DNA from: G963664835 sp963664835
GTDB taxonomy: Bacteria > Chloroflexota > UBA6077 > FW602-bin22 > JBCLEL01
Assembly: GCA_963664835.2 (NCBI GenBank)
Contig: CAXXUG010000001.1
Location: forward strand, 62,001-126,000
DNA length: 64,000 nucleotides
Reading direction: 5' to 3'
This document shows positions 1-8,472 of the stretch, piece by piece. Position numbers and translations under genes: made by a program. Numbering within the stretch: position 1 is the first letter of the stretch; every line of letters begins with the position of its first letter. The notes below the pieces were generated by a model. That model was not told where the DNA came from, made no database searches, and saw nothing but the letters and a program-made list of their open reading frames with translations.

Positions 1-434
1 ATCTCCGACCACTCCCCTTCAGACGCGAGGCGAAACGCCGCCACAAAGTGAAAGAAGTTGATCACTTCGTCCGAGGACGTGATACGCCAGGGCTGTGGGC
101 CGTTCGTAACGACAACCCAATACTCGCCCATCGAATCTGAGATGTTTAGAGGGATTACGTGCACCGGCTGGGCATCGGCGGACGGAAAGTCTTGCCAGAT
201 TTCTGTTTGAATGATCCGGCGAAGCTGATCGGCGAGCTCTTCTTCGGATTGTTCAAGCACAGCGTAATGGGTGGGCGACGAGCTTGTTTCAGATGTAATA
301 CGACTACCTTCAGATGGAGAACGAGGGGACGCCCCCAAGATGAATATCGACAAAAGGCCCATAAGCACCGTCAATGGCAGATGCCTATTGCTGGACAAAT
401 CGAAACTCACAAGGCGGTGCAGGCGAGGAGACAT
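1..434 (-). CDS. Hypothetical exported or membrane-anchored protein, C-terminus outside window
   Basis: An open minus-strand frame runs from an ATG at 434 to the window edge without a stop, about 144 codons, with an in-frame TGA shortly upstream of the ATG. After a short basic N-terminus (MSPRLHRLV) there is a hydrophobic stretch at about residues 20-33 (LPLTVLMGLLSIFILG), consistent with a signal peptide or N-terminal anchor. A Ser/Thr-rich linker and a mixed domain follow. I do not recognise the family. It lies downstream of the CPBP protease fragment on the same strand, about 400 bases away. The anchor and absence of stops argue for a real gene; the function is unknown. Confidence 0.55.
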   Translation of the reverse strand, partial: MSPRLHRLVSFDLSSNRHLPLTVLMGLLSIFILGASPRSPSEGSRITSETSSSPTHYAVLEQSEEELADQLRRIIQTEIWQDFPSADAQPVHVIPLNISDSMGEYWVVVTNGPQPWRITSSDEVINFFHFVAAFRLASEGEWSE

Positions 435-835
435 CGCGAATTCACCAAGCGAATCGAGTCACCTTTTCGCGCCGCCCTCGACGGTTCTACTGCTCGACGC
501 GGGATACCAGCCAACCCAAGCGTTACCTGAATAATCCAATTGGAAGTGATATGTTCCGGGCCTATTGGAGCAAGCGCAATTCAAGACTAACGGCCAAACC
601 TGGCCAAGCTCCGTTCAGCGAGTATATACGGCCCAATATTTGTTAGGCTATTAGAGAATCCGGATGCCCTTGACGCGAAAGATAGATGGAGTCTTAGGAA
701 CGCCAGGAGGTTGGAAGGAATTTGATATCCGACCGGATCGAAGGGGTACGGCGTACTGCGTTCGAAGTCCAATCACCTTAATGCAGACCGAGACAGAGTC
801 GCTTCTGAAGTTTCGATCTGCCGGCCCCGATATCG
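435..835. other. Intergenic stretch with no supported gene
   Basis: About 400 bases between the partial exported-protein gene and the CPBP fragment. Only short frames without homology signals are present on either strand, and I see no RNA gene, clear hairpin or dispersed-repeat module. It may hold the promoter of the partial gene, but no convincing -35/-10 pair stands out. Confidence 0.5.
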
Positions 836-2748
836 TCAGTCCGTCCGCGTAAGCAACGCAAACCCGCGCCAAGACAGGAGCAAAATACCTATCGCTCCGA
901 TCAGCGAACCGGCTAACGCTCCGGCATATGCCTGGTCCAACCCGCTCTCAATCAAACCTGGCAATACCAATCCGGCGGTGGCAAACACCACCAGAGAAGG
1001 ATGGGAACGCAACACAAAGATGTAGGCGATCAACAGGTAGACCCCGACGGCTAGACCCGAGACTAACCAGGATGTCACGTCTTCCTGTACCTTCCCAGGC
1101 GCCAGGAACGTCCCGAGAAATAGGAGCCCGGCTCCGCAAGCTACCCGCCGACGCGTCCATTCGCCACTTAACGAATTCACCAAGGTGACTAACAGTAGCA
1201 CGCCTAACGTCAATATGAGATATTGAGGCACGGGATCCAGGGCCGCACCCAGCCACGGTAGAATCGAACTGGCTGACCCATAAGCGGACCACGGCGGAAG
1301 CGAACTGCCAAAAAAAATTCGGGCCAGTCCCACGCTCCCCAAGAAACCGAGGCCGAGCGCTAGCCCTGCCCAGGTGGCTGCTATTCGGTTGGAAAACGGC
1401 GGACCAGAGGCGAGCCTCTGCGTAAACCCGGCCAACAATCCCAGCAGGGCCGCCCCTAAGCCGGCACCTACGAGTCCCGCCATCAGGCTGATTCCAATTT
1501 GAAGCTCAAGCGGTTGCGCCGTGGACGTAGCGTTCATCACCGCCGGCCAATCGTTAGCCAGCGACAGAACGGATATCGCGACCGAGAATATGGCAACCTC
1601 AAGCCCGGTTCTGACGCTAAAACTTCCGCGAGTCCAACTCACCACAGCTGCCACAGTTCCGGCCAAGAGCAGTAGACCCAGGACGATACCCGACAATGTG
1701 AAGGCGAGTTCCAGGATCTCGCGACGTTGGTCTTCCGAGCGTCTCCATTCCTCCGGAAGGTGTACATACCAACGCGTGTCGACGATTTCGTCGCCGGCGA
1801 TCTCTACTTCCACTCTCGCCTCACCGCCCTCAAGGTCAGCGACCTGCTCGTCGCGGAAAGTAAACGTCCAATCGGTCCGCTTCGGAAGGCTTGAAGATTC
1901 GGCCGAAACCTCGCGCAAATCCGTTGCACGATCCGGCGGGCCGAGCGCCGTCCGGGCGAGCGAACGAGCATCCTGCTCCGATAACGTTGATCCAGCAGCA
2001 CCCTCGGCAAGTCGATGCTCCCTACGGACAAATTTCCCGTCCGCTCCGATCCAGACAATGTGCTCTTCGGCCCTGGCGGCCAGGTCTCCCTCGAAGCGAG
2101 CGTAACGCACGCGCCATCTCGGTTCTGGCAGATACCCGCCTAACAACGCGCGGTAACGTTCGGCCCCTACTTCGCTCCACACGAACCGGTCTCCCGCGTC
2201 GATGCCGCTCACAACTACACTTAGTTCTACCCATTCATCCGGATCGACGCTTTGCGCCGACAGCTCCTGTCGAGCGGTTTCGATTGCTTGACCATGTCCC
2301 ACCTCAAGCGGAGGTGACTCGCTCGGAGTCACTGCCGTATACGCCCAAATGCCAAAGCCAACGACGGCGATGCCGGCTACCACTGGAATTCGGGGCAAAT
2401 CCTGCCGCTCTCGAGGCAATGCAACCCTTGGGGCTTCCGGTCTCTCTGGGCCTGACGGACTCCAAGCGCCGTTCCTCAGTACCGCCGGTAGTTCAATCCA
2501 ATGTCCACCGCGAAGGCGGGCACTGAACACTATCCAAAACGGCGTAAGGAGGATTAGAACGAAGACGCCCTGATCGACCCATACCCCGGGCGCAGAGGAC
2601 GCGAACAGCGGCAGCGCGAACAGAATCGCATCGAATGTAAAGTGCATGACGATGACCGGAAGTAGGCCGAAGCGGAGATACAACAGGCCGAAGATCGTCG
2701 CGGGCACGATTAACTCGATTAGTCGCGCATAGGCCGGCTGCGTGGGAT
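836..2748 (-). pseudogene. CPBP-family intramembrane protease, 5' end lost at IS border
   Basis: The readable frame gives about 637 residues. The segment YLRFGLLPVIVMHFTFDAIL matches the last motifs of CPBP (CAAX-type/Abi) membrane proteases, where a conserved His and Asp/Asn sit in helices. The earlier catalytic EExxxR motif and first helices are absent. Reading continues upstream of the first possible GTG (2707) as coding-like sequence (QPAYARLIELIV) up to the inverted repeat of the IS at 2749. The gene therefore once extended further and was cut by the insertion. The rest of the protein has a PepSY-like extracytoplasmic region at about residues 120-290, then several hydrophobic helices. 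The missing 5' part is not found on the far side of the IS, so a deletion or rearrangement accompanied the insertion. Function is probably lost. Confidence 0.7.
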
Positions 2749-4194
2749 CATCTGCTCCAACTAATTGCTATAAGACCCTTTCTTCCATTGGCAAAGTACT
2801 CCTGCATAGTAGTAAGGGACAAGACTACTCTGCGGGAGGAACAGCGGGAAATGCCCAAGAAACTCAGCGACGATACGGAGACACTAGGGAACATAGAGAA
2901 GTTTCTTCAACAGTGTTTGGAGGATATGGAGCCAGACCGCAGGGTCAAGGGTCCTGGCAGGCCACGTATCCTGCCGGCCATGGTTCTGTGGGCGGGACTA
3001 CTGGTGTGCGTACTGAGAGGCTTTGGCAGCCAACTGGCGTTGTGGCGACTCATCTCGGAACGGGGACTGTGGTTCTTCCCAAGATTTGAGGTAACAGACC
3101 AAGCAGTTTACAAGCGGCTTCATAGCGCGGGGACCGAGCCACTGGAGAGGCTCTTCGAACAGATCAACAGGATGTTGGCAGAGAGATTTAGGGATATGGT
3201 CTCAAATAAGTTGGCATCCTTCGCCGATGGGGTGGTGTGCATAGACGAGAGCACGCTGGAGGCCATCTCCAGAACGCTGCCCACTCTGAGAGGAGTGCCT
3301 GAAGGCGACAGTCGGCTGCTTCCTGGCAAGCTGGCCGGCGTGTTCGACCTGAGACATCAGCAGTGGCTTAGGGTCAGGTTTCAGCCGAACCCACATCAGA
3401 ACGAGAAGGTATTGGCGCGAGAGATGGCGGCCGAGTTGCCAGCGGGAACACTGATTGTGGCAGACCTGGGATACTTCGGCTTCGCCTGGTTCGACTGGCT
3501 GACAGACAGGGGTTGCCATTGGCTGAGCAGGCTGAGAGCAAAGACCTCTTACAAAGTGATACATACCTTCTATCAGCGCGGAGATGTCTTCGATGGCATC
3601 GTCTGGCTTGGAGTCCACCGGGCTGATCGGGCCATCCGCCGCGGCGGACGGCTGGTGACTTTCAGGCAGGGCAGAACCATGCACCGCTACATCACCAACG
3701 TTCGAGAACCTCACAGGTTTCCGATTGCATCGATAGCCGAGGTCTATGCTCGCAGGTGGGACATTGAGATGGCGCTGGCATTGGCCAAACAACACCTCAA
3801 ACTGCGTCTTCTGTGGTCCGCCAAGCAGGTCGTGATTCAGCAACAAATATGGGCAACGTTGATAATTTCGCAGGTCCTGCAGTCTATGAGGCTTGAGATA
3901 GCTTACAAGGCCGGGGTAGATCCGTTCGAGGTGTCGATTGGCCTGCTGGTGGAGTATGCGCCCCAATATGCCTATGAAGGCAGAGACCCTGTGGAGGTGT
4001 TCGTCAAGCGAGGTCGTCAACTGGGCTTCATTCGACCATCACGAAGAACGCGCATCAAGACCCCTAGCATACCTGTCGGCTCAATCCTGCCCGCACCGCC
4101 CGAACTGACGCTCATTCGAACACCAAGATACGCCAATCGTAGATGCTACAGACGCGCAGCGAACATCCTGAAATCCAATTAGTTGGAGCGGATG
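2749..4194 (+). mobile_element. IS4-family insertion sequence with 18-base terminal inverted repeats
   Basis: A 1446-base element carries one transposase gene. The left end (2749-2766) reads CATCTGCTCCAACTAATT. The right end (4177-4194) is its inverted complement with one mismatch (17 of 18). The transposase stop codon lies inside the right repeat. No target duplication is visible: the left flank ends GCGTGGGAT and the right flank begins CGGCAAGGG. That fits a rearrangement after insertion, as does the CPBP gene losing its 5' end here. A short element with related ends lies at 31676-31873. Confidence 0.85.
2788..4182 (+). CDS. IS4-family DDE transposase
   Basis: The 464-residue protein catalyses cut-and-paste transposition of the surrounding element. 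A DDE catalytic set is visible. The first Asp is in DGVVCIDEST, the second in IVADLGYFG, and the Glu is in YARRWDIEMALALAKQ, which fits the IS4 signature Y-(2)-R-(3)-E-(6)-K exactly. The reading frame is intact, so the element may still be active. Translation may begin at 2788 or at the in-frame ATG near 2851 (MPKKLSDD), which has a GGGAGGA-like site upstream. The TAG stop is built from the right inverted repeat. Confidence 0.85.
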   Translation: MAKYSCIVVRDKTTLREEQREMPKKLSDDTETLGNIEKFLQQCLEDMEPDRRVKGPGRPRILPAMVLWAGLLVCVLRGFGSQLALWRLISERGLWFFPRFEVTDQAVYKRLHSAGTEPLERLFEQINRMLAERFRDMVSNKLASFADGVVCIDESTLEAISRTLPTLRGVPEGDSRLLPGKLAGVFDLRHQQWLRVRFQPNPHQNEKVLAREMAAELPAGTLIVADLGYFGFAWFDWLTDRGCHWLSRLRAKTSYKVIHTFYQRGDVFDGIVWLGVHRADRAIRRGGRLVTFRQGRTMHRYITNVREPHRFPIASIAEVYARRWDIEMALALAKQHLKLRLLWSAKQVVIQQQIWATLIISQVLQSMRLEIAYKAGVDPFEVSIGLLVEYAPQYAYEGRDPVEVFVKRGRQLGFIRPSRRTRIKTPSIPVGSILPAPPELTLIRTPRYANRRCYRRAANILKSN

Positions 4195-4640
4195 CGGCAA
4201 GGGACACCCCTACGGTTGTTTTGGCGAGTGGTGGGATGCCGTTGGGCCGATTGGCGGGTCTCCTAATAGGGTGGCTCGGGACCAGGGTTGGTGGTCGGTC
4301 CGCCGGGAGCGGGGGACAAGCCTCTCGCCTGGCGCAGTCTTCAACCGCGCTACATATCCTATCCCCACCCCTCCTGGATTCCAGCCTCCGCCGGAGTGAC
4401 GATTGTGCGTGGCGGGAACGGTCATTTTCGTACCAATCGCTCATCGCGGCAGGCGCCGGCACACCAAGGTATGAAAACGTGGAGTCGGGACTTTGTGCGG
4501 CCCATTCGCACGGGGCACTCTGCGATGCCCAGGCCCCACCCCAGCGGGGGACAAGCCCCCGCGCTACATTTCCCATCCCCACCCCAGGGTGCCCACTAGG
4601 GACACCCCTACGGTTGTTTTTGGCGCGTGGTGGGAGGCAG
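4195..4640. repeat. Dispersed mosaic repeat block R1
   Basis: A noncoding spacer between the IS and the MFS gene, built from modules also found at about 10.6, 13.0 and 59.6 kb. Module M1 is GGGAGCGGGGGACAAGC and runs on to CGCGCTACAT. M2 is a hairpin of the type ATTCCAGCCTCCGCCGGAGT. M4 runs from TTTTCGTACCAATCGCTCAT through GCGGGGGACAAGCCCCCGC. A direct repeat of about 37 bases starting AGGGACACCCCTACGGTTGT occurs at 4199-4236 and 4598-4635, bracketing the block. Open frames here translate repeat sequence and are not genes. Confidence 0.75.
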
Positions 4641-4667
4641 GAGCGAGGGCTTCCTGAGGGGCCCGGG

Positions 4668-5927
4668 TCAGTGGGCTACGGCGAGGGGCGCCGGCACACC
4701 GTCGGTGTAGATGCGCCGGCAAACGACACTGCCGAAACTGGCGATCATAATGATGACGAAGGCCGTGCCCGCGACAGCCAGGATCAAGGACGCGTCGACG
4801 TACTCGGCCAGGTATCCGTTGACCAGGTTGACGAGCGCCATGGAACCGCCCAGATGAAACGTGAAGATGCTCGCGACTCGGCCACGATACTTGTCGTCGG
4901 CCAGCGACTGGGTAATGGCGGCGACCTGGGTCATGAAAGCGCCCTGAGATCCGCCGGCGAGCACGGCTGAGGCGACGGCAAATGTCATGTTTGTTGCCAG
5001 GCCCATTCCGGCCAGCGATAACCCGCTCAAGACGCCAACGGCGAGCAGGATTCGCCCTTGATTCAAACTACCCCTGACGCCGGCGATCCAGACGCTGCCG
5101 ATCAGGGAGCCGGCGCCTACACCTATCATGATGGTGTTGAACCCATTGGCGCCGGCGTCCAAACGTTGCTGGGCAAGCGTCGGCAACACGGACTCGTACG
5201 CCATGGATAGGGCGCAGTGAAACGCGGCTAATGTGATTATCGCCCTGATCAGCCTATGCCTATACGCGTAAACGAGGCCGTCTACGAACGCGGACAACAT
5301 CTGCTGCTCGGCGGTGACGCCTCCGGTAGACCGGGTACGAACTCTAAGGACTTGGAACAACCCGAACGTGTAGGCAACTCCGCACAGGACGAATGCCCCA
5401 GCGACTCCCACGGTGAGCAACATCGGGGCAATCAGAACTGGACCTATGAGGCGCGATCCGTGGAGTGTGGCGGCGTTGAGCGAGAGAGCGTTGAGCAATC
5501 GCTCCTTGGGAACCAGGTTGGGCACCAATGCCTGGACCGACGGCATTTGGGCAGCGCGGGCGACGCCGTTCACCCCGGCCAGCGTCACTAGTTGCCACAC
5601 TTGGACGGTGCCGGTGATGGCAAGGATGGACAAAACGACGCTCTGAAATATGTCAATCGCAAGCATATATGCGAGTAGATTTCGCCGATCGAGCTTGTCG
5701 GCCAGGACTCCGATGAACGGGGGCACCAGGAACATAGGCGCCATCGCGGCAAACGTCGTTAGCCCCACGATTCTGGAGTCGCCGGACGTGATCTCGAAGG
5801 CGAGCCATCCCCGGGCCACAATGAGCGCCCAGGATGCGGCGGCGCCGGCGAGGCCGGCCCTCCACAGCGACCTGTAGTCGGGATAGCGAAGGGCTACCAG
5901 GTAACGGTCGGCAACGGAATTGCGCAT
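4668..5927 (-). CDS. MFS exporter (EntS/MFS_3-like)
   Basis: A 419-residue polytopic inner-membrane transporter with about 12 hydrophobic segments. The loop after helix 2 reads GVLADKLDRRNLL, the classic major-facilitator motif A (GxxaDrxgRR), and the N-terminus (RYPDYRSLWRAG) is typical of the MFS_3/EntS branch of drug and siderophore exporters. Substrate cannot be told from sequence. It stands alone, transcribed towards repeat block R1, with an ATG at 5927 and no partner gene. Moderate certainty for family, none for substrate. Confidence 0.85.
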   Translation of the reverse strand: MRNSVADRYLVALRYPDYRSLWRAGLAGAAASWALIVARGWLAFEITSGDSRIVGLTTFAAMAPMFLVPPFIGVLADKLDRRNLLAYMLAIDIFQSVVLSILAITGTVQVWQLVTLAGVNGVARAAQMPSVQALVPNLVPKERLLNALSLNAATLHGSRLIGPVLIAPMLLTVGVAGAFVLCGVAYTFGLFQVLRVRTRSTGGVTAEQQMLSAFVDGLVYAYRHRLIRAIITLAAFHCALSMAYESVLPTLAQQRLDAGANGFNTIMIGVGAGSLIGSVWIAGVRGSLNQGRILLAVGVLSGLSLAGMGLATNMTFAVASAVLAGGSQGAFMTQVAAITQSLADDKYRGRVASIFTFHLGGSMALVNLVNGYLAEYVDASLILAVAGTAFVIIMIASFGSVVCRRIYTDGVPAPLAVAH

Positions 5928-6102
5928 CTCGGAAAGCTGCGTGATCGGCCTCCAGAGTGGGATTCAGTAGGCGCGAACTAGTCCAGGGAATTGTATCCGC
6001 GATTACAGTGCCGGAGGTTCCGGCGCTGAAGGAAACAGCCCTCGAAGAAGTTAAATCCGGGCTTGGGATGGATCGACCAAGCTGTCCAAGAATCCTGCTA
6101 CA

Positions 6103-6573
6103 TCAACCAGTGGCGTGTACCAGGACTTCGCGGTCGATTTTCTCTACCGTAAGCGGCTGCCCGACGTGAAGCTCGCCGCCTCGGATCACCCTGGCCAAAA
6201 GACCTCGCCGACCCCCGACCTCCTTGATCAACCCGGGCCGGACTTCGTCCAGGTGGCTGCAAGGCTCACATTCCATGGTGATCTCGAACCTGGCTTCGCC
6301 GGCTACAATCAAATCGCCGGGTTGCAAGTCACTCAGTGCCAGCATTTCGGTCGTGATGTTTTCTTTCATCGCACCGACTGGAACGTTCAATAGACGGAGC
6401 GTTTCGACGTCCATAAAGAGGACTTGTCTCAGTCCGCCGGGCCGGGCGTGGGCGTCGCGGTCTAGACCGTGATCGCGAAGGGCCGCAATGGATTGAGTAG
6501 ACTTCATCGGCATGCGGCGTCTGGGTGAGTAATGGAGTGCCATGATTCGTGGTGTAGCTTCGCTCAACAGCAC
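6103..6573 (-). CDS. MOSC-domain protein
   Basis: The protein is about 150 residues and spans a single MOSC domain, a sulfur-carrier fold related to the C-terminus of molybdenum cofactor sulfurase. Recognisable family segments are HGLDRDAHARPGGLRQVLF, KENITTEMLALSDLQPGD, the Cys-containing MECEPCSHLD and the closing GGELHVGQPLTVE. The conserved Cys (EPC) is the expected carrier residue. The GTG at 6573 sits too close to the GAGGAGG site, so a TTG at 6567 with 7-base spacing is the better start. It is divergent from the peroxiredoxin gene. The precise physiological substrate is unknown. Confidence 0.85.
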   Translation of the reverse strand: MLLSEATPRIMALHYSPRRRMPMKSTQSIAALRDHGLDRDAHARPGGLRQVLFMDVETLRLLNVPVGAMKENITTEMLALSDLQPGDLIVAGEARFEITMECEPCSHLDEVRPGLIKEVGGRRGLLARVIRGGELHVGQPLTVEKIDREVLVHATG

Positions 6574-6666
6574 GCCTCCTCATATAATGTTTTGTGTTCA
6601 AAATGAATCCCAAGAGGGGACTTCAATTCAATTGTAATCCTGAATCCGGATGCCGGCCAATCAGGA
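6574..6666. promoter_or_regulatory. Divergent promoter region between MOSC and bcp
   Basis: A short divergent spacer. The near-palindrome CATATAATG at about 6580-6589 contains TATAAT on the plus strand and ATTATA-like sequence on the minus strand, so it could serve as the -10 box in both directions. Strong -35 matches are not obvious. The GAGGAGG ribosome-binding site of the MOSC gene lies within it. Confidence 0.35.
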
Positions 6667-6678
6667 ATGGAGGTAACT

Positions 6679-7167
6679 ATGAGCGGATCACAGATTCCCG
6701 CCGTCGGATCGCCGGCGCCAGATTTTTCGCGGCCGGCGACGGGAGGGCGCGAGATTTCGTTGTCGGATTTCGTCGGCAAGCAGCCGGTGGTCGTATATTT
6801 CTATCCGAAGGACAATACGTCCGGCTGTACCAAGGAGGCTTGCAGTTTCCGCGACTTGACGCCGGAGTTCGCCAAGCGCGGCGTAGCGGTGATCGGCGTG
6901 AGCCCGGATAGCGTAAAGTCGCACGACAGATTCGCCGGCAAGCACGAGTTGCCGTTCCCACTACTGGCGGACGAAGACACGAGCATGAGCACGAGCTATG
7001 GCGCATACCGGGAGAAGAGCATGTACGGGCGCAAGTACATGGGGGTCGTAAGAAGCACCTTTGTGATAGGCGAGGACGGCATCGTTAAGGCAGTCTTTCC
7101 GAACGTGAGGGTCCCGGGGCACGTCGAGAAAGTGTTGGACGCTATAGACAGCGATGTCGGCGGTTAG
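6679..7167 (+). CDS. bcp: Thioredoxin-dependent peroxiredoxin, Bcp/PrxQ type
   Basis: A 162-residue cytoplasmic peroxidase reducing H2O2 and organic peroxides with thioredoxin. The peroxidatic Cys50 and resolving Cys55 sit in TSGCTKEACSFRD, five residues apart as in PrxQ enzymes that resolve within the same helix. FYPKDNTSGCT is the family's active-site signature. The ATG at 6679 is preferred over the in-frame ATG at 6667 because GGAGG lies 5 bases before it. The gene is single and divergent from MOSC. Confidence 0.93.
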   Translation: MSGSQIPAVGSPAPDFSRPATGGREISLSDFVGKQPVVVYFYPKDNTSGCTKEACSFRDLTPEFAKRGVAVIGVSPDSVKSHDRFAGKHELPFPLLADEDTSMSTSYGAYREKSMYGRKYMGVVRSTFVIGEDGIVKAVFPNVRVPGHVEKVLDAIDSDVGG

Positions 7168-7219
7168 ATCCGTCCCGACTGACGGAACCTGGAAACCCGA
7201 GCACGGATACGGACCAGAT

Positions 7220-8218
7220 CTAAAGGCCTTTCGGAGGCCGGCCTCGGCCAATGACGACATCCATCGACCAATCCACCGCGCCATCCGCCGGCAGAGTGGC
7301 GTATTCCTCGCGCATTATCGCGATGTCGAGCCGGTCAGGGCACCCGTTGCAGGGCTCAAGCAATAGTTGGTAGTACGGCTCTCCTTCAAACGGATGACCG
7401 CCTCGATTGGCAACGAGACCAAGGTAGGGGGCATCCTCCGGCGAGAATAGAAACGTTAGGAAGTCCTCGGTCGCCGGATCGTATAGTGTGCCCCAACCCT
7501 CAGGAACCCTCGTGGTGAACAGCTTGTCCACGTAACCCAGATCGGCCGGCCCCATCACACTCTCATCGAATTCCCGACCTTCGGTATCGACCGTGATGGG
7601 CCAGGGGTGTTCATCCAACAAGACTCCGAGACGGTTGTACTTGGACATCTCGACACGCACTCGAACACCCTCCGGCATGAGGATGCGAGTGGTGGGCGTC
7701 GCCACGAAGAAGGGGTGCGTTGACCAAATGTACTTCATCGGGAAGGCGGACAGGTTCTCCAGCCGGTAGTTGATCGTCAGTGTGCCGGGCTTGTTCAAGA
7801 CCAACTCACGGGTGAAGACGTAGGGGAAGCGGACGCCGGCGACGGTCAACTTGATGCCGTTCGGGATCGGCTCATCGCGCCAGGGCAAGCACCATACTTC
7901 ACCATGATCCGGTATGGAAACGCCCTTCCAGGGGAACTCCGGGTAGTCGACTGGGGTGATGCTGGGAAACACCTCGTCCCACCCGTTGATGTTGTAATCG
8001 CCAAACCATCCGTCGTATTCGGGCATTTTGAATGACACAGAGGGATCGCGCCAGATGTATTCGCGGCCGGCGTCGGTGTTCTGGAACGAGATAATCTTGC
8101 CTCCGATCTCGGGAATCACGGTCAGCAGTACCGATTGCCCCTCGACGGTAACGGTCCTAAAGCCATCGATCTGCGATTCGCTGGTCTGAATAGCCACGGC
8201 GACCTCGTGTTTCAGCAA
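7220..8218 (-). CDS. Aldose 1-epimerase-like (galactose mutarotase fold) protein
   Basis: A 332-residue beta-sandwich protein of the mutarotase superfamily. Landmarks are VIPEIGGKIISFQN near the N-terminus, IPDHGEVWCLPW, the IWSTHPFF segment with the His expected at the active site, and a C-terminal LLLEPCNGCPDRL with the acidic residue position. It probably binds a sugar or sugar derivative; true mutarotase activity is not assured because this branch is divergent. The frame opens with TTG at 8218; a GTG at 8197 preceded by CGAGG is a plausible alternative start. It is divergent from the sulfatase-like gene. Confidence 0.78.
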   Translation of the reverse strand: MLKHEVAVAIQTSESQIDGFRTVTVEGQSVLLTVIPEIGGKIISFQNTDAGREYIWRDPSVSFKMPEYDGWFGDYNINGWDEVFPSITPVDYPEFPWKGVSIPDHGEVWCLPWRDEPIPNGIKLTVAGVRFPYVFTRELVLNKPGTLTINYRLENLSAFPMKYIWSTHPFFVATPTTRILMPEGVRVRVEMSKYNRLGVLLDEHPWPITVDTEGREFDESVMGPADLGYVDKLFTTRVPEGWGTLYDPATEDFLTFLFSPEDAPYLGLVANRGGHPFEGEPYYQLLLEPCNGCPDRLDIAIMREEYATLPADGAVDWSMDVVIGRGRPPKGL

Positions 8219-8472
8219 AGTAATTGAGGCCCATTGGTGGGCCGGCTGGATTCCAACAGTACATTTTCCACGGGTACAGTGTCAATCAGGCGATACGATT
8301 GTTGGCCGTCCCGTATGTGTTGGCCTGATGGTGATAGTATGTAGCGAACCAGTGACTAGGGCAGAGCGTCCGAGGACGTGTGCCCGGACCTTGGTACGTT
8401 TCGGGCCGGATAGGGAAACCGATTGCATCTGCCGGGGGAGCCGGCACAGATTCTCCCAAGGAGTAGAAAAAG

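Noticed and set aside
4143..4970. Plus-strand open frame of 275 codons
   Set aside because: It begins in the IS end, runs through repeat block R1 and then antisense to the MFS gene, and its translation has no domain-like character.
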